Below the pieces are notes generated by a model. It worked only from the letters and a program-made list of their open reading frames with translations, had not been told where the DNA came from and searched no databases. A stretch of 64,000 nucleotides of DNA, taken from positions 151,289 to 215,288 of the forward strand of contig PHET01000004.1 in NCBI GenBank assembly GCA_002841275.1. Direction: 5' to 3'. The translations under genes and the position numbers were made by a program. This DNA comes from Actinobacteria bacterium HGW-Actinobacteria-7 (lineage in GTDB: Bacteria; Actinomycetota; Coriobacteriia; Anaerosomatales; PHET01). Positions 20,041 to 31,700 of this stretch are shown here, piece by piece. Every line of letters starts with the position of its first letter. The first letter of the stretch is position 1.

Positions 20041-21321
20041 CTAGCTGGCGTTCCGATTCACTCCGGAACCGGTGGTGCCGCCGGTACGACGATTGCGGCG
20101 GGCGCTACCACCAGGGCGGCCCTTGCGGCCCGAACCCGCAGGGGGACGCTGAACGGGGGCCGGGTTGGCCTCACGGTCAGGATCAGGCACCATGCGCTTG
20201 TCTTTGTACGTGAAACCTTCAGCATCCTCGCACGCGATGGTCGCACCGATCTTGCGCTCGATATCTCGCAGATTGGTGTGCTCTTCGGGTGACATCATCG
20301 AGAAAGCCGAGCCGGAGCGACCGGCACGCGCGGTGCGGCCGATGCGATGGACGTAGTCCTCGGGCGTGCCAGGCAGGTCGAAGTTGACGACGTGCGTGAT
20401 GTCATCGATGTCGATCCCACGAGAGACCACGTCGGTGGCGACGAGTACCTTCACGTGGCCGCGGCGGAAGCTGTCGAGCGCCTTTTCGCGCTGCGCCTGC
20501 GAACGGTTGCCATGAATGGCTGCACCGCGAACGCCTGCGCGGTCGAGTTGCTTGGCGACGCGGTCGGCGCGATGCTTCGTCCGGGTGAAGACCAGCACGC
20601 GAGTGAGGCGGTGCTTGTCGATCAGGTGCAGCAGAAGATCCGTCTTGTCCTGGCCACCAACGGGGTAGATCGACTGCGTGATCTTGTCGATGGGGGTGGC
20701 CGTGGGGGAGACCGAGATCTGTGCCGGGTTGGTCAGCGTCGATCCGATGACCTTGAGCACCTCGGGAGACATGGTCGCCGAGAACAGCAGGTTCTGACGC
20801 TTCTCGGGAAGGTTCGAGAGGATGCGTTTCACGTCGGGCCAGAAGCCCATGTCGAGCATACGATCGGCTTCGTCGAGCACCAGTACTTCGACGTGGCGCA
20901 GGTCGCAATGACCGGCGTTGACCAAGTCGAGCAGACGACCGGGACATGCTACGAGAACATCGACGCCGCGCCGGAGTGCCTTGCGCTGCGGCTCGTAGCC
21001 CACGCCGCCGTAGACCACGGCGCAACGATGATTGGTGGTCTTGCCGATCTCCTTGGTGAAGGTCTCGATCTGTCCGGCGAGCTCGCGCGTCGGGGTGATG
21101 ACGAGCGCACGAATGGCACCGGGTCTTGCGGGAATGCGCTGGAGGGTGGGCAGCATGAAGGCTGCAGTCTTGCCGGTGCCGGTCTGGGCGCAGCCGATGA
21201 TGTCGCGTCCGGCAAGCGCGAGCGGAATCGTCTCGCGCTGAATGGGGGTCGGCTCGGCATAGCCAAGCTTGCCCACCGCCTGAAGAAGGCGGCGGTCTAG
21301 ACCCAGGTTGTCAAAACTCAA
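20041..21321 (-). CDS. DEAD-box ATP-dependent RNA helicase (RhlE/CshA type)
   Basis: A 426-residue helicase with all motifs in order: Q motif (PTPIQ), motif I AQTGTGKT, PTREL, motif II DEAD, SAT, then RGIDI and HRIGRTARAGRSG. The C-terminal 50 residues are basic and Arg/Gly/Pro-rich, typical for RNA contact. The start is TTG at 21321, supported by GAGGAG 6 nt upstream. Its leader (21322-21512) contains a perfect hairpin ACTGCGT/ACGCAGT (21358-21376); otherwise that gap holds nothing I recognise. Likely roles are mRNA turnover, ribosome assembly or cold adaptation. Confidence 0.95.
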   Translation of the reverse strand: MSFDNLGLDRRLLQAVGKLGYAEPTPIQRETIPLALAGRDIIGCAQTGTGKTAAFMLPTLQRIPARPGAIRALVITPTRELAGQIETFTKEIGKTTNHRCAVVYGGVGYEPQRKALRRGVDVLVACPGRLLDLVNAGHCDLRHVEVLVLDEADRMLDMGFWPDVKRILSNLPEKRQNLLFSATMSPEVLKVIGSTLTNPAQISVSPTATPIDKITQSIYPVGGQDKTDLLLHLIDKHRLTRVLVFTRTKHRADRVAKQLDRAGVRGAAIHGNRSQAQREKALDSFRRGHVKVLVATDVVSRGIDIDDITHVVNFDLPGTPEDYVHRIGRTARAGRSGSAFSMMSPEEHTNLRDIERKIGATIACEDAEGFTYKDKRMVPDPDREANPAPVQRPPAGSGRKGRPGGSARRNRRTGGTTGSGVNRNAS

Positions 21322-21512
21322 GTAATACTCCTCTTCCGTGAGCCATTATCGGGCATCACTGCGTGGTAGACGCAGTCGATCCGACAGGCACGAAAGAAGC
21401 GTGAAGGACAACCGAGTCTTGGGTAGCCGACCCCAGTCGGGGCCGCACATCTCAAGCAGTATGCGTGCCGAAGCCGAAAATAGCCAGCTCAGCGCAGGAA
21501 CGAAGGGTGAAA

Positions 21513-22682
21513 TCAGCCGCCGAGACGGACTTGCATGACGTCGATGGTGCCACCAGAGAAGCCGGCTTGGCAGTAGGCGAGGTAGTAGCGCCACATACGG
21601 ATGAACCGCTCGTCGAAGCCAAGAGTTCGCACGTGTGGCGCGGCCGCTTCGAACCGCTGGCGCCACTCGGCCAGAGTCCGGGCGTAACTGGGGCCGAAGA
21701 AGGCGGGTTCGCCCACTTGCAGGCCTTCACTCGAGGCCGAGTCGGCGAAGCGCTCGGGGCTGGGCAGCATTCCTCCCGGGAAGATGTGGCGCTGGATGAA
21801 GTCAGGATGGTTGCGGTAGTCCTCAAAACGGGGCTCCTCGATGGTGATGACCTGGAGCGCCGCCGCGCCGCCTTGGGGAAGAAGCTCGCGGACCCGGCGG
21901 AAGAAGACCGGCCACCACCGTTCCCCCACGGCCTCGAACATCTCGATCGACGCGATGTGCGTGAACTTCTCGGGAACGTGCCGGTAGTCCTGAAGCCGGA
22001 TGTCCACCTGCCCGTCGAGTCCGGCCTCCTCTACCGCCCTAGTGGCCCACGCGTGCTGTTCGGCAGAGAGGGTAAGGCCAGTGACGTGGCATCCGGTCTC
22101 CCGAGCGGCGTGGATGGCAAAGCCGCCCCAGCCGCAACCGATCTCAAGCACGTGGTCGGTGCTCTTGGGGTCGAGCGTCTCCAGGAGGCGGTCCCACTTG
22201 CGCAGCTGCGCCGCGGTCAGGTCGTCGTCTGTGTCCGAGAAGATCGCCGATGAATACGTCATCGTGGAATCGAGCCATAGCCGGTAGAAGTCGTTGCCCA
22301 GATCGTAGTGGTGGGAGATGTTCTTGCGACTGCCCTCGATGTCGTTGTCACGAAGCGCGTGCCACGCTCGAGCGAGCGGTGTGAGCAGCGTGGTCCTAGT
22401 GGGGGCGGGATTCATGTTTGCTACGCCCAGCGAGAGCACCGCGTCGAGGTCCGGTGTGTCCCAGGCGCCGTCCATGTAGGCCTCGGCGAGCCCCAGCGAA
22501 CCACCGGCGACAGTCCTCCTCGCGGCATGGGGAGTCTTCAGTTCAACGACCGCTTTGGGGCCTGGGCGTTCTCCCTCGAAGGTCCGAGCACGTCCGTCTC
22601 GGCCAATCACGGTGAGATGGCCCGCGTGCAGGCCGCGAGACAAGACCAGGTCCATGAGCGTCTCGGGGGCGGTTCGAATCAC
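21513..22682 (-). CDS. Cyclopropane-fatty-acyl-phospholipid synthase family methyltransferase
   Basis: A 389-residue Cfa-like enzyme that would transfer a methylene or methyl group from SAM to unsaturated acyl chains of membrane phospholipids. The SAM-binding motif is VLEIGCGWGGFAIHAA. The Cfa signatures HYDLGNDFY and TYSSAIF are present, as is IEMFEAVGERWW. It begins with GTG overlapping the DUF1365 stop (GTGA) and is the last gene of a three-gene operon. Cyclopropanation versus mid-chain methylation cannot be told apart by eye. Confidence 0.93.
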   Translation of the reverse strand: MIRTAPETLMDLVLSRGLHAGHLTVIGRDGRARTFEGERPGPKAVVELKTPHAARRTVAGGSLGLAEAYMDGAWDTPDLDAVLSLGVANMNPAPTRTTLLTPLARAWHALRDNDIEGSRKNISHHYDLGNDFYRLWLDSTMTYSSAIFSDTDDDLTAAQLRKWDRLLETLDPKSTDHVLEIGCGWGGFAIHAARETGCHVTGLTLSAEQHAWATRAVEEAGLDGQVDIRLQDYRHVPEKFTHIASIEMFEAVGERWWPVFFRRVRELLPQGGAAALQVITIEEPRFEDYRNHPDFIQRHIFPGGMLPSPERFADSASSEGLQVGEPAFFGPSYARTLAEWRQRFEAAAPHVRTLGFDERFIRMWRYYLAYCQAGFSGGTIDVMQVRLGG

Positions 22683-23443
22683 AGCGACGTATCTTTCTCG
22701 GGCGGAGGTGTGTGGTCTACCAGTTTCATGCCCTTGAGAAGCAGTCGCACCGCCTGCCAGTGGATGAGAATGAGCGCGCGCAGCGACATGGGCCCCATGC
22801 GCCGTACCGCTGCGGCCAAGGATGCGTCGGTGAGGGGCAGGGAGCTCAGGGATATGGCCGCCGTCAGCATCCCCTCGCCATCTACTACGTCGTAGATAGA
22901 AGCCGAGAGCTTAGGTCCGGGCTCAGAGAAGTGAAACTGGTAGCGAACGTCCTCCAGCTGGATGAACGGAGAGACGAAGAACGCCTTGGTCGCCTCCGGG
23001 CGCGTGTGCCAGTCGAAGACCTCTCCGTGTGCGTGCAGCAGGTAGTTGTGGTGGTCTCGGTAGGTGTTCTGCACTTCGGCAAGGACGGCGCGAGGCGTGC
23101 CGTCAGCATGGAAGCAGTACCAGAACGAAACCGGGTAGAACCTGAACCCCAGTACGCGAGGGAAGGTGAGCAGAGACACCCGGCCCCCCTCAAGGTCGAT
23201 GCCGGCCTGAGTGAGAAGCGAGTCGATCCATGGGCGCAGGGGTGAACCGTCGCGCGGCCCGTGGTCCGCATCGAACAGGGAGACCAAGGCCCGCCGGTTG
23301 TGGCCGAACCGCTTCAGATCGCGGTCGAGCATCTCGAGCTCGGCCAGGTCCAGATAGAGGTAGTAGAGGCCGTAGCGAAATCCGTTGCGCACAGGGCGCG
23401 TTCGCTGGTGCGTCACCATTCCCTCATAGAGCCGACTGTTCAC
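22679..23443 (-). CDS. DUF1365 family protein
   Basis: A 254-residue DUF1365 protein starting NSRLYEGMVTHQRTRP. The typical NPVSFWYC-like segment (FRFYPVSFWYCF), HNYLLHAHG and KAFFVSPF motifs are present. The biochemical role is not established. The family is repeatedly found between an FAD-dependent amine-oxidase-like protein and a Cfa-type methyltransferase, as here, so a part in fatty-acyl modification is likely. It starts with GTG 3 nt after the upstream stop. Confidence 0.9.
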   Translation of the reverse strand: MNSRLYEGMVTHQRTRPVRNGFRYGLYYLYLDLAELEMLDRDLKRFGHNRRALVSLFDADHGPRDGSPLRPWIDSLLTQAGIDLEGGRVSLLTFPRVLGFRFYPVSFWYCFHADGTPRAVLAEVQNTYRDHHNYLLHAHGEVFDWHTRPEATKAFFVSPFIQLEDVRYQFHFSEPGPKLSASIYDVVDGEGMLTAAISLSSLPLTDASLAAAVRRMGPMSLRALILIHWQAVRLLLKGMKLVDHTPPPEKDTSL

Positions 23444-23446
23444 GAC

Positions 23447-24853
23447 CTATGACCTCGGTTCCGGATCGAGCTGAGGGACGCCAGGTCGTGCTGGCGGTCC
23501 GGCTTCGTCGGGCGTCAAGGCACGGTTCTGACCCAGCTGAGGTGTGGGCGCGCCGGTCAGCACCTGTGTGCGCGACGCATCCAGCTGATCTCCCCAAGGG
23601 ACGGTGGCGCCCAAACTCTCAGCCACACGAACTGCCGAGAGAAGCCCGTCCTCGTGGAATCCGTAGCGCGTCCAGGCCCCCGCGAAGTACAGCCGATCGA
23701 TGCCTTGGATGCGGGGGAGTCTTTGCTGTGCCTCGATCGCGGCCGCCGAGTACATGGGGTGATCGAAGCTAAGGTGAGCGAGCACGGTCCCCTCGGCGGG
23801 TTCGTGCTTGCGGTTGAGCGACTCCATTACCACCGGAGCGTCGTGGGGGAGAGCCTGCAGCGTGTTGAGCTGGTAGGTGAGCATGAGCATCGCCTTGTTC
23901 AGATCACCGGTGTCTGCGTACCAGTTCCAGCTCGCCCACGCCCGTTTGTTTCCCGGAAGGAATGACTGATCGGTATGCACGATGACGTCGTTGGGCCAGT
24001 AGTCGATCGCGCTCAGAACCGATCGCTCCTCGTCGCTCATCGCGTCCCCCAGAATCGCGCGAGTCTGTGGAGGGTGCGTTGCCAGGATCGCCACGTCGTA
24101 GTCGAGCGTGCGAAGAGGCGTCGACACTCTCACGCCAGTTGCCGTCCGCTCGATCCTCTCGGCAGGCTCGCCGAGGAAGACCTCTCCCGAGAAGGTGCGC
24201 GAAGCGGCGTTCAGATAGGTTCGGGCGCCGCCCTCGACGGAGAGCCACTGCGGTTTGCCGGTTATGTGCAGCAGCCCGTGGTTGTCGCAGAACCTGAGAA
24301 AGGTGTGTGCGGGGTAGTCGAGCATATCGCCCGGGGGCGTCGACCAGATCGCGTCGCCCATGGGGATGAGATACCAGTCGCTGAAGCTGTCGCTGTAGCC
24401 TTCGCGTGCGAGGAGCTGCCCCAATGTGAGTTCCGCTACCGATGGATCTGCCAAGAAGCGGTCGGCGTCGCGGCTGAAGCGCACCACATCGGTGAGCATG
24501 CGCAGGAACTTGGGATTGGTGATGTTCTTGCGCTGGGCGAAGACCGTGTTGAGGTTGGTTCCCGACCACTGGATGTCCTCGTCGGCGACCTCTACCGAGA
24601 ACGACATGTCTGCGTCATGCGCTCGAACGTCGAGCGATTCGAAGAACCGGATGAGGTTGGGGTACGTTCGGCGGTTGAAGACCATGAACCCGGTATCAAC
24701 GGGAAACGTCAGCCCCGCCACGGACAGGTCCACTGTGTGGGTGTGACCGCCCAGTTCGTTCTCTGCCTCAAAGATATCCACTGTGTGACCTGCGGAAAGG
24801 AGCCATGAGGCCCCCGTGCCGCCGATACCGGAACCGATGACAGCTATGCGCAC
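23447..24853 (-). CDS. FAD-dependent oxidoreductase (amine-oxidase fold)
   Basis: A 468-residue flavoprotein with the dinucleotide-binding motif IAVIGSGIGGTGASWLL and the GG-doublet context ENELGGHTHTVD. A C-terminal FAD segment LYFAGAWTRYGFHEDG is present. Proteins of this kind in cfa-type clusters act on membrane lipids, for example desaturating methylated acyl chains in Alphaproteobacteria; here this is inference. The start is GTG 24853 with GGAAGGA upstream; the frame is open a further 64 codons without a supported start. First gene of the operon. Confidence 0.9.
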   Translation of the reverse strand: MRIAVIGSGIGGTGASWLLSAGHTVDIFEAENELGGHTHTVDLSVAGLTFPVDTGFMVFNRRTYPNLIRFFESLDVRAHDADMSFSVEVADEDIQWSGTNLNTVFAQRKNITNPKFLRMLTDVVRFSRDADRFLADPSVAELTLGQLLAREGYSDSFSDWYLIPMGDAIWSTPPGDMLDYPAHTFLRFCDNHGLLHITGKPQWLSVEGGARTYLNAASRTFSGEVFLGEPAERIERTATGVRVSTPLRTLDYDVAILATHPPQTRAILGDAMSDEERSVLSAIDYWPNDVIVHTDQSFLPGNKRAWASWNWYADTGDLNKAMLMLTYQLNTLQALPHDAPVVMESLNRKHEPAEGTVLAHLSFDHPMYSAAAIEAQQRLPRIQGIDRLYFAGAWTRYGFHEDGLLSAVRVAESLGATVPWGDQLDASRTQVLTGAPTPQLGQNRALTPDEAGPPARPGVPQLDPEPRS

Positions 24854-24872
24854 TCGAAATCCTTCCCCGTGG

Positions 24873-24913
24873 CTCAACCGTGGCTTTGGAGATAATGATG
24901 GTGCCGGGTTGAG
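24873..24913. promoter_or_regulatory. Inverted repeat between the divergent FAD-oxidoreductase and SDR genes
   Basis: CTCAACC (24873-24879) and GGTTGAG (24907-24913) are 7-bp arms in the 88-nt divergent spacer, with the AT-rich GATAATGATG between them. This could be a shared operator. No clear -35 element is seen. Confidence 0.35.
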
Positions 24914-24941
24914 TATTCCCTTTGCGACCGAGAGGCATCCC

Positions 24942-25766
24942 ATGCCATCCATTCTGATCACCGGAGTATCCACGGGGATAGGCCGCGCCTGTGCCGAGCG
25001 GTTCGCCTTGGCGGGGTGGACCGTCGTGGGCACGGTACGCGACATCGCCGCCGCCGAGACGAGTGCTCAGGGAGGCGTGGCTCTCGTGCAGCTCGATCTG
25101 TCTGACCCGGAATCGCCCGCCCGGTGCGCTGCCTCCGTCATCCAGAATTACGGCTGCCCCGACGTTGTGCTCAACAATGCGGGGTTGTTGCAGTTCGGAC
25201 CTGTGGAGGAGATGGGCATCGACGAGATGGAGCACCTGTTTCGGGTGAACGTCTTCGGGCAGATCGCCTTGACCGCGGCCTTCCTGCCAGCGATGCGTGA
25301 ACATGGCAGCGGCACGATAGCCAACGTCACATCTCTTGGCGGACGCACAGTATTCCCGTTCTTCGCGGGGTACAACGCGACCAAGTGGGCGCTCGAGGGC
25401 TTCTCGGAAGGGCTGTGGCATGAGCTGAAGCCTTTCGGGATCCGCGTCAAGGCCATCGAGCCCGGGTATGTGGACACGGCGATATGGGGCAAGGTTCTGC
25501 CCGACGACGACGAGGCGATCACCGGCTCGGAGCCCTACCTACCGTTTCTTCGCGCAATGCGGGTGTTCGAGGCGTCGATCACGGACCGCACCAGCCCCGA
25601 GGATTGCGCCGAGGAGATCTGGCGTGCGGTGATCGATCCGAGTGATCGGCTCCGCTACCCCGTAGCGGCCTACGCGCGGCCGATCATCGCGGCACGCCGC
25701 TGGCTCGGCGATCAGGCCAGCATGCGGTTCTTCCACAAGCGGTGGTTCGCAGGAGGCGGCAAGTAG
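24942..25766 (+). CDS. Short-chain dehydrogenase/reductase (SDR)
   Basis: A 274-residue classical SDR. The cofactor motif is ITGVSTGIGRA (TGxxxGIG), followed by LNNAG, a catalytic Ser in VTSLGG and YNATK (the YxxxK pair). It lacks TM segments. The start ATG 24942 follows GAGAGG and puts the cofactor motif at residue 7; a longer frame exists but has no supported start. Divergent from the lipid operon, with which it may share regulation. The substrate is unknown. Confidence 0.92.
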   Translation: MPSILITGVSTGIGRACAERFALAGWTVVGTVRDIAAAETSAQGGVALVQLDLSDPESPARCAASVIQNYGCPDVVLNNAGLLQFGPVEEMGIDEMEHLFRVNVFGQIALTAAFLPAMREHGSGTIANVTSLGGRTVFPFFAGYNATKWALEGFSEGLWHELKPFGIRVKAIEPGYVDTAIWGKVLPDDDEAITGSEPYLPFLRAMRVFEASITDRTSPEDCAEEIWRAVIDPSDRLRYPVAAYARPIIAARRWLGDQASMRFFHKRWFAGGGK

Positions 25767-25775
25767 GCCCGATTT

Positions 25776-28700
25776 CTAGCCGCCCAGAAGTACGACGCGG
25801 ACCCGGTGCGTCGTGCCGTCGTCGGCGAGTGGAACGCTTTGCGTTTCGAGCCGCGTGCCGTCCAATTCGACGTACGCGACTCCCCGGTTGACGCCGCGAG
25901 GGTTCTCGACGGCCACTTCGTAGATAGCGGTCTTGTAGCGATAGCTCAGCGAGAACGAGCTCCAGCGTTTGGGAATGCAGGGGTTCATCGTCAGCAGTTG
26001 CTGGCCCTGGGAGTGTCGGATGTTGAACCCGAGCAGGTTGCCCAGTGCGACCCGATAGAACCACGACGACGAGCCGGTGTACCATGTCCAGCCCCCACGA
26101 CCGGTGTGGGGATCGACGGCGTACACGTCGGCGGCGACCACGTACGGTTCCACCTTGTAGCGCTGCACCGACTCCGCGTCGAGCGCATGGGTGATGGGGT
26201 TGATCAGTTCCAGCAGCGCCGCCGCCTCGTCACCATCGCCCTGCATCAGGTAGGCGAGCACCACCCACACGGCTGCATGCGTGTACTGGCCGCCGTTCTC
26301 CCGCACGCCCGGGACATAGCCCTTGATGTAGCCGGGGTCCTGCGCCATGTGGTCGAAAGGCGGCGAGAGCAAGGCGATCAGCCCGTCTTCTCGGCGAACA
26401 AGCTTCTCCTCGACGCTGTCCAGTGCTTCTCGGCAGCGGTCCGGATGACCCAGACCGGAGATGGTGGCCCAAGCCTGCGCGATGGCGTCGATGCGGCACT
26501 CCTCGGAGAGGTGGGAGCCCAGAGGGGTGCCATCGTCGAAGTAGGCGCGGCGGTACCACGAACCGTCCCATGAGGTGCGCTCGACCGATGCGGCGAGCTG
26601 TTCGGCCCACGCGAGATACTCCTGCCCACGCCCTTCGTCGTCTCGCAGCTCGCACACACGCGCGAACTGAGTGAGTGTGTAGCCGAGGAACCACGCCAGC
26701 CACACGCTCTCGCCGGTGCCGCAGTGCCCGACCCGGTTCATGCCGTCGTTCCAGTCACCGCCGCCCATGAGGGGCAGGCCATGCGCGCCCACGGGGCGGC
26801 CGGTCTCAAGCGCGCGGATGCAGTGGTCGTAGATGCTCGAGGTGTCTTGCGACACGGCGGGCTGCAGATAGGCGTCCTCCTGTTCGAGCGGCAGTAGCGG
26901 GCCCTCGATGAAGGTAGCCTGCTCGTCAAGCACGCTCACGTCCCCGGTCGCGGTCACATACTCGGCGACCACGAGCGGCAGCCAATGACGGTCGTCGGTG
27001 ATGTGAGTGCGTACTCCTCGGCCTGAATAGGGTTGCCACCAGTGCTGGACATCGCCCTCGGGGAACTGGTGACGCGCCGCCTCGAGGATCTGCTCACGCA
27101 CGAGGTCCGGCCGGGCGATCAACAGCGCCATGACGTCTTGGAGCTGGTCGCGGAAGCCGAACGCGCCGCTGGACTGGTAGGTCGCCGTCCGACCCCAGAG
27201 CCTGCACGCGGTGGTCTGATAGAGGAGCTGGCCGTTGAGCATGAGGTCGAGGCGCTCGTCGGGGGTCTTCACCTGCACGGTGCCCAAGAGTTCGTCCCAG
27301 AATCCGCAGGCCCGATCGAGCGCGCCCTGGATGGCGTCGGTATCTCGGTAGCGCGCCACGAGTTCCCGGCAATCCTCCAGGGTCTGGGTCTGGCCGAGAA
27401 GGAACGAGACCTGCACTGTCTCGCCGGCTGCCAGCTCCACCTGTGTCATCAGGGCTCCGCAGTTGTCGTAGTACCGCCCCGATATCCCGCCCAGCCCCTC
27501 GCGCTTCATCGCGATGGGGTCGCCCGGGCGCCCGTTGCGCCCCACGAACTCCCTGCGGCTGGCCGTCCAGGAATGCAGCGGCGTGCTCGCGGCAAGGAAG
27601 GCGCAGCGGCCGGGGAAGTCGAAGTTGTGGTGGTTATGGGCCGTGAGGATATCGTTCTCGGCATCGAACCAAGTGACGACTACCTGCTGGGCGCGGCTGC
27701 GTGAGTCGCCCAGCACCCACTCGACGAACTGCGTCACGCTCAGGCGCCGCGCGGCGTCGCCGTGATTGGCGAGGGTCAGCCTGCACACACGCACCGGGTC
27801 ATCGGCGGAGACGAACCAGTCGAGCGTGTGGCTTATGCCATGCGTGTCGTGCTCGAAGCGCACCGCACCTCGGCCGTGCCGGACCACGTAGGGCTCGGGC
27901 GTGCGGACCGGGAGCGGCGTGGGGCTCCAGAACTCGCCGGTGTCCTCGTCTCGGATGTAGATGGCTTCGCCGGAGCCGTCGGTTACCGGGTCGTTGTTCC
28001 AGGTGGTGATGCGGTTCTCGTGGCTGTTGAGCGCCCACGTGCACCCGACGCCGGCCTCAGAGACCGTGCAGCCGAACGAGGGATTCGCAAGCACGTCGAT
28101 CCAGGGCGCAGGTGTGGTCTGGTCTCCGTCCAGCACGATGACGTACTCGCCGCTCTTTGGGTCGAACCCCCCGGTATCGTTGTCGAAGCGCAGCTCGGGG
28201 CGCTCGAATGCGAGCGGCTCGTAGGGATGCGGCACGGCGGTCGCCACGAATTCGGCAGGCAGCTTGGGGGGCTTCGCCCGACGGTTCAGCTGCAGTTCGA
28301 TGGTGCCGCCGTCGCCGTCGAGCGTCGCACGCGCGACCGAAAGTAGCAGGCTGTGTACGTCGGGGTGCATCTGGTCGATACGGCGCAGGAAGACCCCGCC
28401 CGGCTTGTCGAGCATCTGCAGCGCGTGTCCGGTGCGCACCAAGAGTCTGAGCCGGTCGTCCAGTTCATCCGCATAGCCCGACGGCCGCGTGTTGAGCACG
28501 ACCAGGTCCGAGACCAGGCCTCGGTGACTCCAGTACTGATGCGCCAGCAGGGCCTGACGGACCAACGGGGCATGCTCAAGTTCCTCGACTCGCACGAGCA
28601 GGATGGGCAGGTCCCCCGAGATGCCGATCGACCAGAGTCCCGAGTACGGCAGCCCATTCTCGACCGGCGTCTTGATCTTCAGCGGCGAGTTGGGGTCGGT

Positions 28701-31700
28701 GAGCAGCAGCCGCGACGCCAGACGTTCGAGCGTGACCGCCTCATCGGGACGAATGCCCAGATCGCGCAGGTCCAACTGCGCGGCGGTCCACGCGAGGTCG
28801 ATCGCGCGCTGTGCGCTACGCACGTCGTGGTACTTCTCGGTAAGGCGAAGCGCCTGCTCGCGCTGGGTCGCGACACCGGTGGTGAAGACGAGCCGGACGG
28901 TTTCGCCCGGGGAGATCGTGATCTCGCGGCGGATGGCGCAGCAGGGGTCAAGCACGGCTCCGGACGTGCAACTCAGCACGCCGCCGGAGGTGACCGCCGC
29001 CGGATCGTCCGGACCGCGTAGGCGACCCAAGAAGCGAGCGCGATCGGTCTCGTACGACCACACGCAGGGGGCGTGCTCGCAGGCGACCAGGTGCAACCCC
29101 CAGACGCGTGCCTCCTCGCTGCTCCGCGGGCGTCTGGTGAACAGGATGGCGTGGGTTTCGTCGAGAGCCTCGGTCTCCACGAAGAGGTTCGAGAACGAAC
29201 GGTGCGCCTGATCTGATCCCTGACCGGTGAGCGCGATCTCGAGGTAGGAGGTGACTTCGAATCGCCGGGTTGCGTGGCCGGTGTTGCTCAGGGACAGCCG
29301 TCTGACCTCGACGTCGTCTTCGGGCGACACGGCGACCTCGACCGTTGTGCTCAGGTCACCGTCGACGCGGTGGTACTCGGCTTTGTCCGGAGCGAAGGTG
29401 ACGTGGTACTCGTCGGGCGTGCCGGGCCGCGGGTTGTGCGGGGCCGAGAAGATCTCACCGGTATCGATGTCGCGCAGGTAGAAGAAGTGTCCCCACACAT
29501 CGCGGGTGACGTCCTCGCGGTAGCGTGTGACAGAAAGCCCCTGCCAGCGCGAGTACCCGCCGCCGCCGTTGGTCACCATCACCGAGTAGCGACCGTTCGA
29601 GAGGAAGTGCGTGGCCGGCACCAGTGTCCGTGCCGTTGGGTAGCTTCGCCCAACGGGAGCGGGTAGGTCACGCACCGACTTCACTTCGCGCACCTCTTCG
29701 AGGTGAGGCGCCACGAGCTGTACGTTGCGGGGCACGCGCTCCTGCAGGAGCAGCTCCGCCGAGACGACCACAGGGTCTGCGTGGAACCGGTCCTGCATGC
29801 GTTCGCCGTCGAGTGCGTTCACCAGTGCGACGAAGCTCATGCCCTGATGATGGGCGAAGTACGCCTTGATGATCGCGCGCGATGTGCCCGCCGGAATCCG
29901 TCCGGCCGTATAGTCGATCGCCTCGTAGTATCCGTAACGACCCTCGCCCCCCTCTGCCGAGAAGGCCGCCAGGTTCTCCACCACAGCGGCGGGATCGAAG
30001 GGAAGCGCAAGCGCCGAGGCGTACGGAGCGACCACCACGTCGTCGGACAGACCCCGCTTGAGCCCCAGCCCGGGCACGCCGAACGCCTGATACTGGTAGG
30101 TCAGCGTCGCGTCCTTGGCGTTGAAGGCGCTTTCCGAGACACCCCACGGCACTCCACGCTCGCGACCGTAGGAGATCTGGCGGGCGACGACGGTGCGGTA
30201 CGTCTCGGAAAGCATGGTGTCGGGCCAGTCACGCATGACGAGCAGCGGCATGAGGTACTCGAACATGCTCGCGCTCCACGAGACGAGCGCTCGGCCGTCG
30301 GGAGTGGCGGTGAGGCCTCGGCCAAGCCGGAACCAGTGTTCCTGGGGGACATCGCCCTTTGCGACGGCGAGGAAGCTGGCCAGGCGACACTCGCTCGCGA
30401 TCAGGTCGTAGTAGGAATTGTCGAGTCGGCCCTCAGACAGGTTGTAGCCGATCGAGAAGAGCTGACGGTGGGGGTCGTAGAGCATCTTGAAGTCGGCGTG
30501 TTCCCACATCTCACGTGCGATCTCTGCATCGAGTCTCAACATGGCCAGGAGCTCGACTGCGTCCGAGCGGCGATCGCGGATTCCTGTGGCAACCGCGCGA
30601 GCCCAGGTCTGGACGGAGGGATCGTCGTCTGTCGCGAGTCGGTCGAGTTCGCTGAGTGCATGAGTGAGGCCCTCGGCCACGCCAACAAGGCTCGGAACGA
30701 ACTCCAACAGGGGCGAGAGCTCGGCAGCCTCCCGCGCTGCCACCGGAGCATCGGCCAGCAGCGGCGCCCAAGGGCACAGCGACGTGATGAGACCCAGCGG
30801 CGCTTCTAGCGCGTGCAACACGTCGCCAACCGACGCGCGCAACCGCTCGAGCGGCGTGGACGGCACAGGAGGGCTGTCCGGAGCGAGCGTGAGGACGGTC
30901 GTGGAGCCCGTCTCGGCGCTGGACGGCTCGTCCAAATGGCCGAGAAGCCCCTGGGCCTCCACGGCCAACGGGAGCAGCCGCTCGAGCAACGCCTGCCAGG
31001 AGGAGAGGTCGCGCGGAGGCTCGGCCAGGGAGAGCGTCCGGTCGAGCTCGTCGAGGGATGCGCGCAGTTCGCGCACGGCGTGGTCGGGACCCAGACGGTC
31101 GGATCCGGCCACCAGGTCCTCTAGTGCGAGGCGCACGGCATCGCGCGCTCCGGGGAGTAGCTGCGGACCAACCAGCGCTGACTCGCTTGCTTCGAGCAAA
31201 CCTACACGCAGTACGAGTAGATGCCCCGCCAGGTTGCCGGAGTCGACGGTTGAGATGTAGGACGGCCGCAGCGGCTCCAGGGTGCGGATGTCGTACCAGT
31301 TGTAGAAGTGACCGTTCAGCTTCTCGAGCCCAGCCATAGCAGCGAGCGTATCGGTGATTCGTTCGGTCAGGCCCGCGACGGTGAGGTAGCCCAGGTCGTA
31401 CGCTCCGACGTAGGACATCAGCTGCAGACCGATGTTGGTGGGCGACGTGCGCCACGCGACGACTCCGCTCGGGTCCTCCTGGAAGTTGTCAGGGGCCAGG
31501 TGGTGTCCTGCGGGAACGACGAAGGCGTCATAGAAGCGCCAGGTCTTGCGTGCGATGCGGCGCAAGGCAAGCCGGTCGCGTTCGACCAGTTTGGGGGTTT
31601 GCGCTTCAGGGCGGATGCGGGACAGGCGCCAGGCGAACCACGGACCGGTCAGCCACAGCGCGACCAACGGCAGCGCAACCAACAGTCGTAGCGGATGATG

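Noticed and set aside
20347..21300. Long plus-strand frame opposite the DEAD-box helicase (317 codons)
   Set aside because: It is antisense to a gene with every helicase motif; the product has no recognisable features. High-GC shadow.
29703..30809. Long plus-strand frame inside the glucan synthase (368 codons), with others at 25806-26573 and 28353-29021
   Set aside because: All are antisense to a strongly supported gene and their products look random.
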